DNA from: Euglena gracilis
Lineage: Eukaryota > Euglenida > Euglenophyceae > Euglenales
Direction of reading: 5' to 3'
DNA length: 64,000 nt
NCBI GenBank assembly: GCA_039621445.1
Contig: CP154955.1
Coordinates: 37,427,123 to 37,491,122, forward strand
Of the stretch, positions 8,846 through 20,117 are shown piece after piece. Each line of letters starts with the position of its first letter. Within the stretch, counting starts at the first letter, position 1. The notes beneath the pieces were generated by a model. That model ran no database searches and was not told the DNA's origin. It saw nothing but the letters and a program-made list of their open reading frames with translations. The position numbers and the translations under genes are program-made.

Positions 8846-9235
8846 CAGGGTTGACGTTTTTTTTGTTTTTTTTAAAAAAAACAAAAAAACATGTTTTTTT
8901 TAAAAAAAACGCAAAAAAAACATGTTTTTTTTGAAAAAGCAAAAATTGACCTTTTTCCTTACGAAATGGCCATTTTTTGAGGAAAAAGTTCTAAAGTCAT
9001 GTTTTTGGTCATCAAAGTGGCGTTTTTTTTTTAGTTTTTCCACACCCTTCATCCAAAAATACTAAAATGATGGTTCATGTGAAAGCCATCACCCTTTACG
9101 GACTGCAAAGCTGCAGAAAAAAAACTGACCTTTTCCTTTAAAAAAACGTCCAATTTTTTTTTTCAACCAAACCCTCCATGACGTTTTTTTTGTTTTTTTT
9201 AAAAAAAACATAAAAAAAACAAGCCGTCAACCTTG
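8846..9235. mobile_element. hAT-like MITE family M1, copy 2, 8-bp TSD
   Basis: A 390-bp element, ends CAGGGTTGACG...GTCAACCTTG, flanked by a perfect 8-bp direct repeat GGTTGAGG (8838-8845 and 9236-9243). Same termini, poly-T/poly-A subterminal blocks and internal sentence as 4871-5402. Nested in the 8162-9693 foldback element. Confidence 0.88.
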
Positions 9236-9703
9236 GGTTGAGGGGGGAGTTTTCAGCCTGTCCTGATGCAGAATGCTTGCATTTCTAAAGGATTTTCATG
9301 TAATCCCTGTTTCGTCATTGGTTTTTTACCCCTCCGGACCCCATCAACCCCCCACCGACCAAAATTTTCCATCTGAGGGTGTTCCTGTTGGTGTAAGGCA
9401 CTTATTTGGCCCCATCCGGACCATTTCCGGGTGGTTTGGACCCGCCACAGACCATTTTTATGCCCACCGACTAGCCACCGACTAGTTTGCATACAATTTT
9501 CTTCATAAAAAGTCGGCGAGACTGGCCCGTAACTACATTAGAGTGGGTGGTCGGCCGACTAGTCCGCCGACCACCCAGGCCCCCCCCCCTGTCTCGCCGA
9601 CTAGCCGCCGACCAGGCCTAGTCAGCCGACCAATTGGGTGGTCGGCCAACTAGTCGGCCGACCACCCCCCCCCCCCAGTCTACCGCCTAGGACCCATTAA
9701 AGC

Positions 9704-10797
9704 CTTTTTTCATCCATTCGGGGTCCTCCATTCGTCTAACATCTTTTTGTAACAAAATGTGTCTTCTGTGTGCGTGCCAGTTAGGCAGGGCCCTAAATAG
9801 CCACCTGGGTTTCTGAAACGATGAGAAGTTATACACAAACAAAAACTGTGTGGGAAACTTCTTTGAGGGAGGATGCCCCTGAACCATCGCCCTCGAAATG
9901 AAGGACGACGAATGCACTAACGGCCAAAAGGGTTGGCTTAGAAAATTGCAAATTCACGGCCGAAGAAAGATGATGGAGGAGGGCCCGCCCCCCCCCAACC
10001 CTTGCGCCTTCGGCGCAAGGGTTGGGGGGGGGGTTCGGGAGCTTCCAGGACAAGGCCGTGAGGCCGGACTTCGTCACCCATGCCCGTGGCCCCAAAAAGA
10101 GCAGGATATTTTTTGGTATTGAAAACTTTACAAAACACAAATACTGCGAAAACGACGAACTTTTCTGACGCCCTGAAACTTCGGCATTTGCGTCAGTGAT
10201 TTGTTTTTGGGCCGGAAGACGCACGAGCCTCCCGCCCGCGCATCCAATTTCGTGTCTGATTAAGCACACTGCTGCTACTGAAAAAAGTGTTGTTTCTGCT
10301 TGGCCATTTTGGATTTGTGGACGTGGCCCTTGCCGCGAAAGACGCAATACTTTGAGCTCTTTTTTTGGCCAGCTTTTGATTGCTGCCTTCAAAAAAGGTA
10401 TCCCAACGCTACAGCACGTGTTTTTGGAGAAGGCACTTCGACGACCTCCCCCCCCCCCCAAGCTTAGGGTGTTGGGGCCTTACGGATTGAACCTGCGCCG
10501 TGTTGCCAAAACATCTATGTCGCAAACATTATGTCGGGCTTTCCCCGAACCCTCTGAAAGATTTTTTTTGTACTTTTGCTCAACTTGCTTTTTGCTGTGC
10601 TTGTTAAAATGTCAACAAAACAAATTTGTTGGGTTCCACCTTTCTTCCTTTCCTCCACTTCCAAATTTCAGGATGATGTTTTCATCATTTGGAACAGAGT
10701 GCAGTGAAAGAAATTTCAAACAATCACCCCCACGCAAAACGGCATCAGTTAGATTCGCTGGGGGAGCTGTGTGGTTTTTTGTTCTGTTTGTACCCTA
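9704..10797. other. no assignable gene; open minus frame around a hairpin
   Basis: A long minus-strand frame (9829-10461) reads through, but it spans the C/G hairpin at 9985-10036 and matches nothing I recognise; the plus strand is open over 10196-10801 as well. Overlapping open frames on both strands with unremarkable composition argue against a firm gene call. Confidence 0.35.
9985..10036. repeat. perfect C/G-run palindrome with TTC triloop
   Basis: C run + AACCCTTGCGCC, loop TTC, GGCGCAAGGGTT + G run. A ~50-bp near-perfect hairpin belonging to the set with GGCGC..GCGCC cores. Confidence 0.8.
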
Positions 10798-10801
10798 TTA
10801 A

Positions 10802-11217
10802 ACCCCCCCCCCAAATATAAAACCCCCCCCAAATACAAAACCCCCCCCAAATATAAAACCCCCCCTGAGGACCTTGAAATCCCGCCCAAATATAAAACCC
10901 CCCCTCCGGCGCGAAGCGCCGGAAGGAAAATTTTTTGACAAAATATCTCCCAAAATTGTCATTTTTGGCAGATTTGGGAACAATTTTTACCAAAAACGTG
11001 TGAAAATTGCTCCTTTGCCCGAAAAATGAAGTTTTTGGACCCCCAAGGGTGGGCGTTTTTGTTATTTTGGACCAAAAAAGTGTCTACTGGAGCCCACCGG
11101 GAAGTTGATTTTTCCGACCGAATATAAAACCCCCCCCAAATATAAAACCCCCCCTCGGGGTCTTGAAATTTCCGCCCAATTATAAAACCGGGGGGGTTTT
11201 ATATTTGGGGGGGGGGT
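10802..11217. mobile_element. TTAA-flanked MITE (piggyBac-like)
   Basis: A 416-bp element between two TTAA sites (10798-10801 and 11218-11221). The ends are inverted: ACCCCCCCCCC + AAATATAAAACC at the left, GGTTTTATATTT + G run + T at the right. The left arm holds three to four tandem AAATATAAAAC-C-run units. The core has CCGGCGC-GAA-GCGCCGG at 10906-10922. TTAA duplication is the piggyBac hallmark. No transposase. Confidence 0.78.
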
Positions 11218-11221
11218 TTAA

Positions 11222-12260
11222 TTTCTTTTTCACCACAAGGTTTTTTCGAAAGATTTGTCGAGACATGCTGCTGTTTTTTGAGGAACAAGAAGGTTCCAGT
11301 TTTCCGAAAAGAATTTCTGTTTCTTCTCCCCCCCGACGGAAATGACAGGGAACTCTGCAGAGAACCGCCAGCAATTTTTTTCCACAACTGGGTATGGTGT
11401 CTGAACAAAAAAGCAAAAAAGCAAGTTGCAAAAATATGCCACGCTAAGTCACAAATTACCTTGAACAAACAGGACACACTCTACTTCTTCACTTCCCATT
11501 CCTCGTTAACGTTGAATGTTGAATGACTTGAAATGAAATGTCCAAAAAAAATTATTGAAATTGCAGTTGCCTTGAAGGGGCGGTATGGAGCTATGGCTCA
11601 ACGTGGGGGAGAGGCAGAAATCTACAGCGTGGAGGAGGGTGTGGGTCTGCCGAGGGCCATGAAAGTCGCATTGCCGGGGACGGCGGCAGCTCTCGAGTTT
11701 AAGGTTTTTTTTTAACAACCCCTCCCAAAAAATACAACACTGTGGGCATCTCGAGCGACGAATTATAACATCCCTGAATGCTATTTTTGCAGGTTTGGGC
11801 ATGTTAGATTTAAGGGGTTATATATTTGGGTGGTTACCTACAATCTGTTTGCTTTTTTGTTGCAAAAGGGCAAACAACAAACAAAAACTGACGTTGAGGA
11901 GCGTATGCACTGCGTGCGCACTGCGTGCGCACCGCGACTGCACTGCGTCGTCTTTTATTTCAGTTTTGAAAGCCTGACTTAAAGGTTGTTTTCCCTTTAG
12001 ATTCCCTTTAAACTTTATGGAAAAACCCTCAAAAATGTCCCATTTTGTGAACGGTTTTGTGTTCAGTCCTGCATTGCGTGCGCATCGCGTGTTCCGTACA
12101 CCCCTTGAACAACAAAATTTGTCCACCAGCAGGTATCCTTCTTTGTCCATGAACAGCAAGTTACCCCCCCCTTGTGTAATGTGTTCAGGGATGACATTAC
12201 ATGAGTGTGTGATGCATTCTAAGGAATGTTTGATTTGTCAAACACGTCAATGTCAAATTA
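11222..12260. other. no clear gene; one possible short coding block
   Basis: The best candidate is a 60-codon plus frame at 11533-11715 (VALKGRYGAMAQRGGEAEIY and on) of ordinary composition, unlike its AT-rich surroundings; it could be an exon, but there are no convincing splice partners or domain. The 11180-11480 frames on both strands are not recognised. Alternating GCGTGCGCACT units occur near 11908-11935. Confidence 0.35.
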
Positions 12261-12479
12261 CCCTCACCCCCCCCTCAAAGTGTCCCTCCCCCCAAAGTGG
12301 CCAAATTTTTTGGCAAATTTCAGGTTACCCCCCAGAGTGGCCATTTTGCTTTAACGCCAAAGGCGCCGGAGGCCAAAACTGGACCCCCCCCCAAAGTGTC
12401 CCCCCTGCCAGAGTGGGGCCCAGCCATTTTGGGGTCCCACGGTGCCTGGAGGGTGGCCACTTTGAGGGGGGGGTGAGGG
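12261..12479. mobile_element. TA-flanked MITE
   Basis: A 219-bp element with inverted ends CCCTCACCCCCCCCTCAAAG / CTTTGAGG + G run + TGAGGG, bounded by TA on both sides (12259-12260 and 12480-12481), as in Tc1/mariner-type insertions. The core has GCCAAAGGCGCCGGAGGC. No ORF. Confidence 0.7.
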
Positions 12480-14351
12480 TATCCCCCCCCAAAATATAAC
12501 ACCCTCGGGTGTTATATTCGGGCGCTGGAACATCACACCATGATAGTGCAGCATGCTGTATTTCGCCAAATATCGATGCTGAATTTCTGAAATGTGAAAC
12601 TGTGGGTTGGAAATGACCATGCATTTTGCGATTCGCATGATGGTAAGTCAAAGAAGAATATGCCGCATTAGCACTATCCCATATAGGGTTCAAAAAAAAG
12701 CATTAAGAAAGGGAGTGTATACTGTAATGCATTGCACATCATAGATGTGCTGAGGTCTCCTCATTTTATCATGGATGACTAAAATTGCATATGTACGCAT
12801 ATTGCGCAGGAAACAGGAAAATAATCGCATTGTGTGTCATTGACAGACAGATTCTCAGTCACATAAAATGCACCGGTTGTAGGGTCAACAACAGTTGAAA
12901 TGCAGCTTATACAGCTATGAATCGCGTTGACTCATCAGAAGGAGGTCAGTCATCAATCACATTGTGATGGAAAATTTCTCCACCGCAGAAGCGACTTGGG
13001 CATTCGCCCATTGTAGGGAAAAATCTTCTGTCGCCGTAGCGACTTCGTCTGCATTCTACCCCATTGGCGATAACTCCTGATAAATTAGTAAAAACTGCAC
13101 AAAATATTCGAAGAATACATAGCGAGTGATTCGCGGTAAGCAAAATTGCGGGTGATCCGCACACAATTTCCCAATTATGGGTCTTCAACAACTAGAATTC
13201 ACCATGTAAGAGATGTTAAATGATGAAGCGGTGAAATTTGAAGTTTGTTGGAAATGGCTGCGAGATGGGATTGTCACTCGGCAATTCTGAGCGGAATCTC
13301 TTGGATCGAAGATATGTGGTAGGAATCGTCAACAGAATTCATCTGGTAATTGAAGTTGTGTGTAACTCCGTGTGCGACGGGACCTGGCCATCACTCGGCA
13401 ACACCGGTGGCCGCGACGAAGGCAATGTAGCCCAGAAAAGGTTCCGGGATTTTGACATGAACAATCCTCTTGTTCCTCACAACAGGACAAATCATTATAT
13501 TTATATATATATATATATATATTTTCGAATCGATCAATTGCTCTGTCAAAAGAGGTGTGAAATTTGAAGGATAAGTTCAGCTGAATTTCTACTGAAACCG
13601 ATAAAATCCCCTTTGAGGTGTGATCCCTGTCGCTCTCCATGCTGGTTGGCTTCACTGTCAGTCAAGGTGTGGTCCCTCATGTTTTCACTGCTGGTGGAGT
13701 CTGTGTGTCCTTTTGCAACTGGGTTTTTTTCCTGAAATGATGCAGTTTCGATGCCTGTGGCATGACAGTGAGCAGTGCGGACTTAAGAGAACAATCGCCC
13801 AAAAGGGGGAACAATGCAAGTCAAGGTTGAAGTGGACCTATGGCTCAATCAACCCCAGCACTTTCCAACCACTGAGCACATCTGAAAGATAGAATGGCAT
13901 TCAGTGGAATGATTTCATTTATATATGTATAGCGGACTCAGTACAACAGATGGACCCCCCGGGGGACCCTCCTTGTCAGATGATTTTCTTCTGTCAGGGG
14001 GGGTTCACAGGACCCCCCCCTTCGTGCCTAGGGTCAAATTTTTGTGAGACTTTTTCAAGCCAAAATCAAAAATTTTCCGGGGGTTGCGCCGCCCGGACCG
14101 GCGGACCGCCCTCCCCCCCTGACAGATGGGACCTTGACAGATGACCATTTGACAGGGGGGTCCCGCGGGACCCCCCCCCCAGCACCTGCTCCCCATATGA
14201 ATATACATATATGCATACACTCGAGGAAATAAGTTTTCACTCGGTAGTGGGTAATACGTCTTCACGCCCCCCTCCCGAGGCCCCAATTCATTTTGCCTCC
14301 ATAGCGCTCTCATTTTTGTCACAATGCCAAGTCCAAAAAAAGCGTCTATGA
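12480..14351. other. no gene seen; simple repeats
   Basis: Contains a perfect 26-bp palindrome at 12493-12518 (AATATAACACCC...), two diverged copies of a 'tctncgccgnagaagcgactt' sentence at about 12970-13045, a (TA)n tract at 13495-13522, and C/G-run hairpin debris at 13950-14180 (ACAGATGA units). Frames here are short and unsupported. Confidence 0.5.
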
Positions 14352-14418
14352 CTCTGATACAAAAACTGTGTCCAGAACGCCGGTTCGGGCGTGAAGCCGT
14401 GTTCCAGAACGCCGGCAA
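14352..14418. repeat. AACGCCGGTTCGGGCGTG module, third locus
   Basis: Matches the reverse complement of about 7808-7880 (TCTGATAC, AAACTGTGTC, then the CCGGTTCGGGCGTGAAGCC module and a second GAACGCCGG). A dispersed mobile-element fragment. Confidence 0.7.
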
Positions 14419-15105
14419 CACGCTTTATTTGCGGGATGTGCTGCAGAAATTTGCTGATTGCGTTGCAGAAAATATGGAAGCATGTGCCTTTTTTGTAGAA
14501 CTCTCGTAACATATGTTCATGAACATCACCAAATAATGTCTTTGAACACCACAACTTGGTTGCTTGGCACTATTACAAGCTGTGCAATACCAAATTCAGA
14601 TGCATTACATAACAGCCATGAAAAAATAAATTAAAAATAGCAAACTATCAGCAGCTCCTCTACACCCTCCTTGATAGATGCCAAGCTCTATTTACAACCT
14701 TGGCTTTTAAAGGGTGACATTTATTTACGTTGCAAATGATCCTTCAAAAATACAGAAAATGTTTTTTAATACTTTGTGATTTTTCTGCATCTATTCGGGT
14801 GGAACAATATTTTCTACATTGGTGAATGCAGCCAGGTTTGTATGCACAAGCCTTTGGAGGTGGCCATGTTGCACAGGGTAAGGGCGAGGAGATGGCACAG
14901 GTCCTAAAAGGGCGAAGTCTCCAGAAGATGTCGCGGAGGATGGAGAAGGTGTCCTCCTCCTGTGAATGGAAAACCCAGGGAATGTATAGCATATACCAAA
15001 AGCTCTCAGATAAAATTTAAAAAAATAAAAGCTGGGGAATCTGAGGCCTTGAAATGCTTAGAATTCAATGCATCGCAGGACAAAAAAGCAGACGGGATAG
15101 AGTTT
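14419..15105. other. mostly non-coding; possible minus-strand exon
   Basis: On the minus strand a GC-richer block (about 14830-14970) follows an acceptor-like 'ttccattcacag' and reads EEDTFSILRDIFWRLRPFRT. No family recognised; the opposite frames are open too. The remainder is AT-rich. Confidence 0.3.
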
Positions 15106-16111
15106 GGGGGTGCTACCCCCGTGACCCCCCCGTGACCCCCCCCCGTGACCCGCCCATGACCCGAGAATCGAGCCTTCGATTTTCATACAATGCATCAACC
15201 TTCATCACTTCAGCTTTTCCTTTCATTCATCATTTCAGCCTGCTTTTTGATGTAGGTGGTGTTTTTGGTCGCTTTTCATCAATTTTCTTGTTCAAACCAT
15301 CGAAAATTTGCCTTGACGTGGTCTAAAAATGGAAAGAAATGCCAAGATTTGAGGAGAAAAAATTTTCGACCCAAACAATGGCGCTTCTTTGCCGTATGAA
15401 CAGGACCGGCTCATTGCGGGAAAAAAAAATTGGTGATGGACTTTTTGGTGGTTGCTAGCAACTAGTCGCTAGCGACCAAGTCTACTGACCATTGGTGGTC
15501 GGGCCGACCACCAACTTTAAGTTTACCCTCCCTCTAAAAAATTTTTAAGCCCCCCTCCAAAAAATTTTACCCAAATGCCTTCCAAAACCTCCATTCGGGG
15601 TTTAATTTTCGGGGTTAATTTGCAATGTGTGGAAGGCAAGGATGGCCGAATTGCGCTCCCTATGGCCTCCTCCGGGGGGGCTGCTGCCCTCCCCGGACCC
15701 CCTGTCCAAAATAACAATCCCCTTGCGTGTGCAAGGCAAGGATGGCCGAGTCGCGCTCCATAGTCTTATGTGTGCAATGGCTATGGTTTCACAGAACAGG
15801 CGCAAAGAGAATTACTCAATTTTTTTTGTAAATTGGCCCCCGAATGGAGGGTTTGGAAGGCATTTGGGTGGGCTTTGAGTCATTTTCCTCCAAATTTGAA
15901 TGAATTTTTTTTCGAGGGGGGTTTAAAAACTTTTTCGAGGGGGGGTGGACTTAAAATTCGTGGTCGGAGCAACTAGTCGCTCCGACCACCAATGGTCACT
16001 GGCGACTAGTCGCTAGCGACCCTAGCGACTAGTCGCTAGCGACCACCAAAAAAGTCCATCACCAATTTCTCGCTTGGGGCCAAATTGACCCAAAACATTG
16101 GCAAAAGGGGA
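15106..16111. repeat. interspersed repeat R1, copy 2
   Basis: Nearly identical to 2359-3322 over its length, same strand. It differs by small indels in C/G runs and an extra CTAGCGACTAGTCGCTAGCG unit near the right TIR. After 16111 it jumps to sequence that in copy 1 lies 147 bp further on. Confidence 0.85.
15427..16068. mobile_element. TIR element within R1, copy 2
   Basis: Same element as 2674-3279 (TIR beginning ATTGGTGATGGACTTTTT), 642 bp here. Since the flanks are homologous too, this is one old insertion copied with its host repeat, not two insertions. Confidence 0.78.
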
Positions 16112-16642
16112 CGTCCAACGCACCTATTAAAGGGGACGTCCACCACCCCCTATTAAACCCATAGTGCTGTATTTGGGCGGCCCAATCGGGTCCTTAGGGG
16201 TAAGGTGTTTTTTTTTATTTGCTTCAACACATGTATATCCACCCCAACCAAGAACTTTGAAGTGCCCCCAAAGTTTGCCCCCTCCGGAGATTGTGATCTT
16301 AGCCTTTGTAAAGTCATTCGTAGTGGTTGGCCCGGGGCTTAGAATAGCAAAACTTAGCCCCTGTAGAGTTGGCCCCCTCCCGATGTATGGCTGCCTATGG
16401 CCGCATATTGGCCCAAAATGAGGGTCGACCAGAGGTGCTTTCCCATATGGTCATTGGGGGGGGATAAGACGGGCTATAACTGCTTGAAGGTGAGGCTAGC
16501 CAACTTCAACGGGAGAGGCTAGCCCAGCCAGCCCCCTTTCAGCCCGCTCATTCCCCGGCAAAACAATGTTGATTTTAACACATATACATATATAATATTA
16601 CATCATATATATACATATGTAATATGTATGTATATAGTTATA
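16112..16642. other. no gene; AT-rich microsatellite
   Basis: Direct repeats CCTATTAAA at about 16123-16131 and 16150-16158; an irregular (TATACATA)n tract at 16577-16642. No supported ORF. Confidence 0.5.
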
Positions 16643-16817
16643 TACCGTAAATCCCTGTTTATGAGACACCCGGTAAAAACAGACACCCCCTTGAATTTTG
16701 GCGGATTCAAGAATTTGGTTTTCCTTCAATTGCCAAATAAATGAAACGCGAAAGCGCGACACCCCCCTCTCGTAGAGGGCCGCGAAGGGGGTGTCGACCT
16801 TTCAGGGATTTACGGTA
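16643..16817. mobile_element. 175-bp TA-flanked MITE
   Basis: Perfect 15-bp terminal inverted repeats TACCGTAAATCCCTG / CAGGGATTTACGGTA, flanked by TA (16641-16642 and 16818-16819). A smaller inverted repeat 'gacaccccct..ggggtgtc' lies inside. Tc1/mariner-like by its TA target; no ORF. Confidence 0.82.
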
Positions 16818-17871
16818 TATACATAGGGCATACTGGAAAACGCAAGTTTTATTTTTGCTTTTTTTGCATTTTTGTCCCAAAGGAAAAATTTGCGTTCTAA
16901 TTCATAAACTTTTGTGTGAATGAAATATTGCATTGCAATTTTTATGAATAGGGTTTTAAAATGGCTATATTCAAAACTGCGTAAGCCGAGTTACTCCTTG
17001 CCTTCTTGTTCAATTTTCCCAAATCAATTCAGTCTCACCCATTTACCCTTTCACCCAGTAACCCATTGCCGAGGTCTGCCCAGTAACACAAAACTGTTGG
17101 CAAAGGGTACCGAGGCAACTGGGCAGTTTGAATGCTGAGAAAGAACGAGTTTGATAAAAGTGATAGACAGAACATTGACTACAAGAAATGGTAATTTGGA
17201 CACACGTTTTTTGGCATTATTTTTCATTGTTTGCTTTGTGACTTGCATATCCGCTGAAACCTCAAACTTTTCTCCACATGCTCGGTATACAAATAGCGTG
17301 TGTGGTCAATGACAAAGGGGGCATTTGTTTGGGAGTGGGAGGGGGCGGCTATAGGCGCTATAGGGGCTTCCACATATGGGCTATATATGCTTGATTGCCC
17401 TCTTCCTATGCGGGCCTCCTCTCCAGCCTCCACGCTTCCCCGATTCTGAAGGATGAAGTCGATTTTATTGCAGGTATGAAAAACCCATAAACCCACGTGC
17501 CAACATTGGTCTGAAGTGAAGGGCAAAGTTAGAATGAAGGGAAAAAACATGCAGCATATTTGTGTGCCCTGCCCGTTTACATTCCAATTTTCAAAATATA
17601 AGTGAGAAATATATACTTGAAATGTTTAGTTTTGTAAGTTTATAATCAAGGTTTTCAAACATTCCAGCATTCAAGAAACAGAGAAAGAAAATTTTTCTTT
17701 CTAAAAATACTTTCCAAACTTGGTTTTAAACTACTTCACATAAAATAGTAAAAAAAAGGAATAATAACAAAAATGTAAAACTTGATGAACACATTGAATG
17801 AAATGAGGGTTTCATACAAAATTGGGAAGTATTCAATGTAGACCGCAAGCCTTTTTTTGACTCTTTCCCAC
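16818..17871. other. no gene seen
   Basis: AT-rich sequence with short unsupported frames on both strands. A GC-richer patch at 17300-17450 is open on the minus strand without a recognisable domain. Confidence 0.4.
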
Positions 17872-18043
17872 AGTAAATATGGAGAGAACACGGAACACAC
17901 CCACCACTCCATTCATCCACGCAAACAACAATGCCTCTGCCGCCGAAGGCCGTGCTAGAGGGTTGGTGCGGAGGCGGGCCCGGACGCACTGGGCCACGGG
18001 GACGCTGGTGCCCCGTGGCAGAGGCGGCAACACCACCCTGTTG
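17872..18043 (-). CDS. likely exon: C-terminal lobe end of a Ser/Thr protein kinase
   Basis: On the minus strand an acceptor-like 'ttttttaacaacag' is followed by a GC-rich block reading ...CVRARLRTNPLARPSAAEAL then LFAWM. This is the subdomain XI signature (L..NP..RpSA.EaL.hpW) at the end of a kinase catalytic domain, with the invariant Arg of NPLARPS. The block is much richer in GC than its flanks. It is followed by GT-containing sequence near 17875. The catalytic core (HRD, DFG) is not found nearby, so this is one exon of a larger gene with long introns, or a captured fragment. Confidence 0.5.
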
Positions 18044-18987
18044 TTAAAAAAAAGTTTCAAAAATTACTTTTGTGAGCGGATAAAACATGAAGCATTTGAA
18101 CAATGAATATCTTTATTAGGCAAAATGATTTTGCCAAATGATTTGTTTTAAAAATGTGCACTCAATCGGATCCTCTTTGAGGCTCTTTACCTTATATGAT
18201 TGGTGACATGTATGAATAAACCCCCAGAGTTCCAGTGGTGCCTAAATGTTTGTCGAGGGCAAACAAAAAATGGCATATTCAAAGGAATACAAAAACAAAA
18301 ACAAAAACAAACAAAAAACATAACATTTTTGTCAACCTTTTGAAGATCAATGGACCCCCTAGTAAAAAAAAAGGGAAAAAGGGAAAAGCAAAAAACAATA
18401 AGAAGAAGAAGAAGAAGCAGAAGAAGGGGAAACTTATATTTTTCATTAGCAATTCACTGGGGAGGGGTCAATTTTCATACAATTAGCCACTCATCCACCC
18501 AGAAACAAACCTTCAAGATTAATATTAAATAACTAAAAACAATTTCAATGGACCAAAGGGGGAAAAATCAATGAACAATAAGCCAATTAAAATGGAACTT
18601 TTTTTGAAAAATTCCATTCCAGCAATTCCATCACAATTTTTTTCTAGTGAACATATTCTTCAAATAAAAAAACAATTTGTGAAATTGTTACAAAAAACCA
18701 AAAAAAATACTCCTTTGTCTTTGCATCAAAATGGTGTGCAATACGATAAATGTTACAGCAATATATATTTTTTTTAAAAAATGCAATTGAAGGTTCCCAC
18801 TGTTTCCATTTTGCGCCAATCTTTGGCTGATTAGCTGGCTTTTTTTAAATTTACGTATCAAATTATGGTCATGAAAGTATCATGAAAAATAGTTTTGTTC
18901 AGGTCCTATTTTACATTTTTTGAATTGCACAGCCCAATCAATGATTTTGATACATAATATGCGCACCGGGCATTCAAAGTATTCTAC
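18044..18987. other. no gene; AT-rich low complexity
   Basis: An (AAG)n-like purine tract at 18365-18430 and oligo-A stretches; frames here are Lys-rich translations of these. Confidence 0.55.
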
Positions 18988-19399
18988 GTTACACCTAACG
19001 CTCACATTTTTTGGGACGTTTTGCCATAATTTTTGGCACTTTTGCCAAAAAATTTGGAACCTTTTGCAAAATATTTGTGTACGTTTTGCCATAATTTTGG
19101 ACATTTTTGCCAAAATTTTTGGAACCTTTTTGCAAATGAAAAGAGTACTCTTTTCAGAAATTTGGGTCTCCGTGGTCTGGCACTTTTGGGACTTTTTTGC
19201 AAGTTTTTTGGGACTTGCCATTTTTTTTGTTCCCCTTTGCCTGCAGTGTGTTTTTTTGGAATGCCTGTCCATCCAAACCCTGGCATAGCTGGCAGCTCAT
19301 TCAAAACGAAGCCAAAAAAGATGATTTTCCCAAAAAAAATTCCCAGTTTTTTTTTCTTCAAAACAAAAAACTCTAGCTTTGCCAGGTTGAGTGCTGCAC

Positions 19400-19486
19400 A
19401 TGCATCCTGTGGACCAAGAAGGCCGTCTGACCGAGGACGAACTGGAGGACATCTTCTGTGGCAAAAACTGCGTCTTAGACGCATGA
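19400..19486 (+). CDS. possible terminal coding exon, EF-hand-like
   Basis: A 28-codon frame MHPVDQEGRLTEDELEDIFC... ending at TGA 19484-19486. The acidic pattern D.EGrLTEDELEdIF is reminiscent of an EF-hand loop-helix, but it is too short to be sure. AATAAA follows 52 nt later. It lies inside an inverted-repeat element, so it could be a captured exon. The reading frame has a stop just upstream of the ATG (TGA at 19388-19390). Confidence 0.3.
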   Translation: MHPVDQEGRLTEDELEDIFCGKNCVLDA

Positions 19487-19537
19487 CGCATACTTCGTCC
19501 TGAAGCGTTAAACCTTCATAGTTGCGAAAGACACCCG

Positions 19538-19543
19538 AATAAA
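19538..19543 (+). terminator. AATAAA polyadenylation signal
   Basis: AATAAA 52 nt after the stop of the short frame above; the sequence is followed by AT-rich DNA. Only weak support on its own. Confidence 0.3.
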
Positions 19544-20117
19544 GGCATTTTCACTTGAATGAGTACCCCCCCAAATAGAGGGGGGGTCACGTTAGGGGGT
19601 GGGGAGTCCTCAAGCCCCCCCCCAATTGTCCACCCCCCCCCCATGTCTCACCCCCCTCCACCCTTCAGGCACAAAAAAGTGGCCGGCCCAGGGAAGCGGA
19701 CATTTTGGGGGGTCAAATTTGCTTTCGGCGCCTTCGGTGTGGAAGGCAAATTTCCACTTTCTTTGAGGGGGCAATTTTGGCAAAACGTTTTGGTCACTTT
19801 GGGGGGGGGACACTGAGGGGGTGAGGCATTTCCACTGGGTATGATTTACATCAGCTGTGTTGCTTGGAAGAGCCGGGGGTTGCAGTGGTTTGTTCAGAGA
19901 GTGATTTGTTGGATTCAGAGAGCTTTTGAAAAAAAAGTCCCAAAAATTTTGACCGCCGAGTACCAAAATCTTTGCAACGGAATCCCAAAAACTCGGCAAC
20001 GGTTCCAAAAATTTTGGCGAAAGGTCCCAGGCGTTTTGGCAAAAGAGCCCAAAATTATGGCAAAAGTGGCCAACAATTTTGGCGGGACGTCCCAAAATTG
20101 TGAGTGTTAGGCGTAAC

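Larger units (their letters stand above)
8162..9693. mobile_element. 1.53-kb foldback element, ~180-bp TIRs, 10-bp TSD (Mutator-like)
   Basis: The left arm (about 8162-8355) and right arm (about 9508-9693) are near-perfect inverted repeats containing GGTAGACTGG, a G run, repeated ggTCGGCCGACTAGTcgg palindromes and the sentence ctaatgtagttacgggccag. A perfect 10-bp direct repeat CCATTAAAGC lies at 8152-8161 and 9694-9703. Long arms with 9-11 bp target duplications are typical of MULE-derived elements. The interior has no transposase; it holds a ~115-bp tandem repeat and a nested hAT-like MITE, so this insertion is older than the MITE. Confidence 0.88.
18988..20117. mobile_element. 1.13-kb TIR element with subterminal repeats
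   Basis: The left end GTTACACCTAACGCTCAC mirrors the right end GTGAGTGTTAGGCGTAAC. Both sides carry inverted arrays of ~35-bp units ('ttttgccataattttgg', 'ggaaccttttgc'). No target duplication found. Inside are a short terminal-exon-like frame with a polyA signal and a nested C/G-run block (about 19561-19835) with a CGGCGCCTTCGGTG core. Subterminal arrays of this kind are binding-site-like in hAT/CACTA/MULE elements; the superfamily is not determined. Confidence 0.7.
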
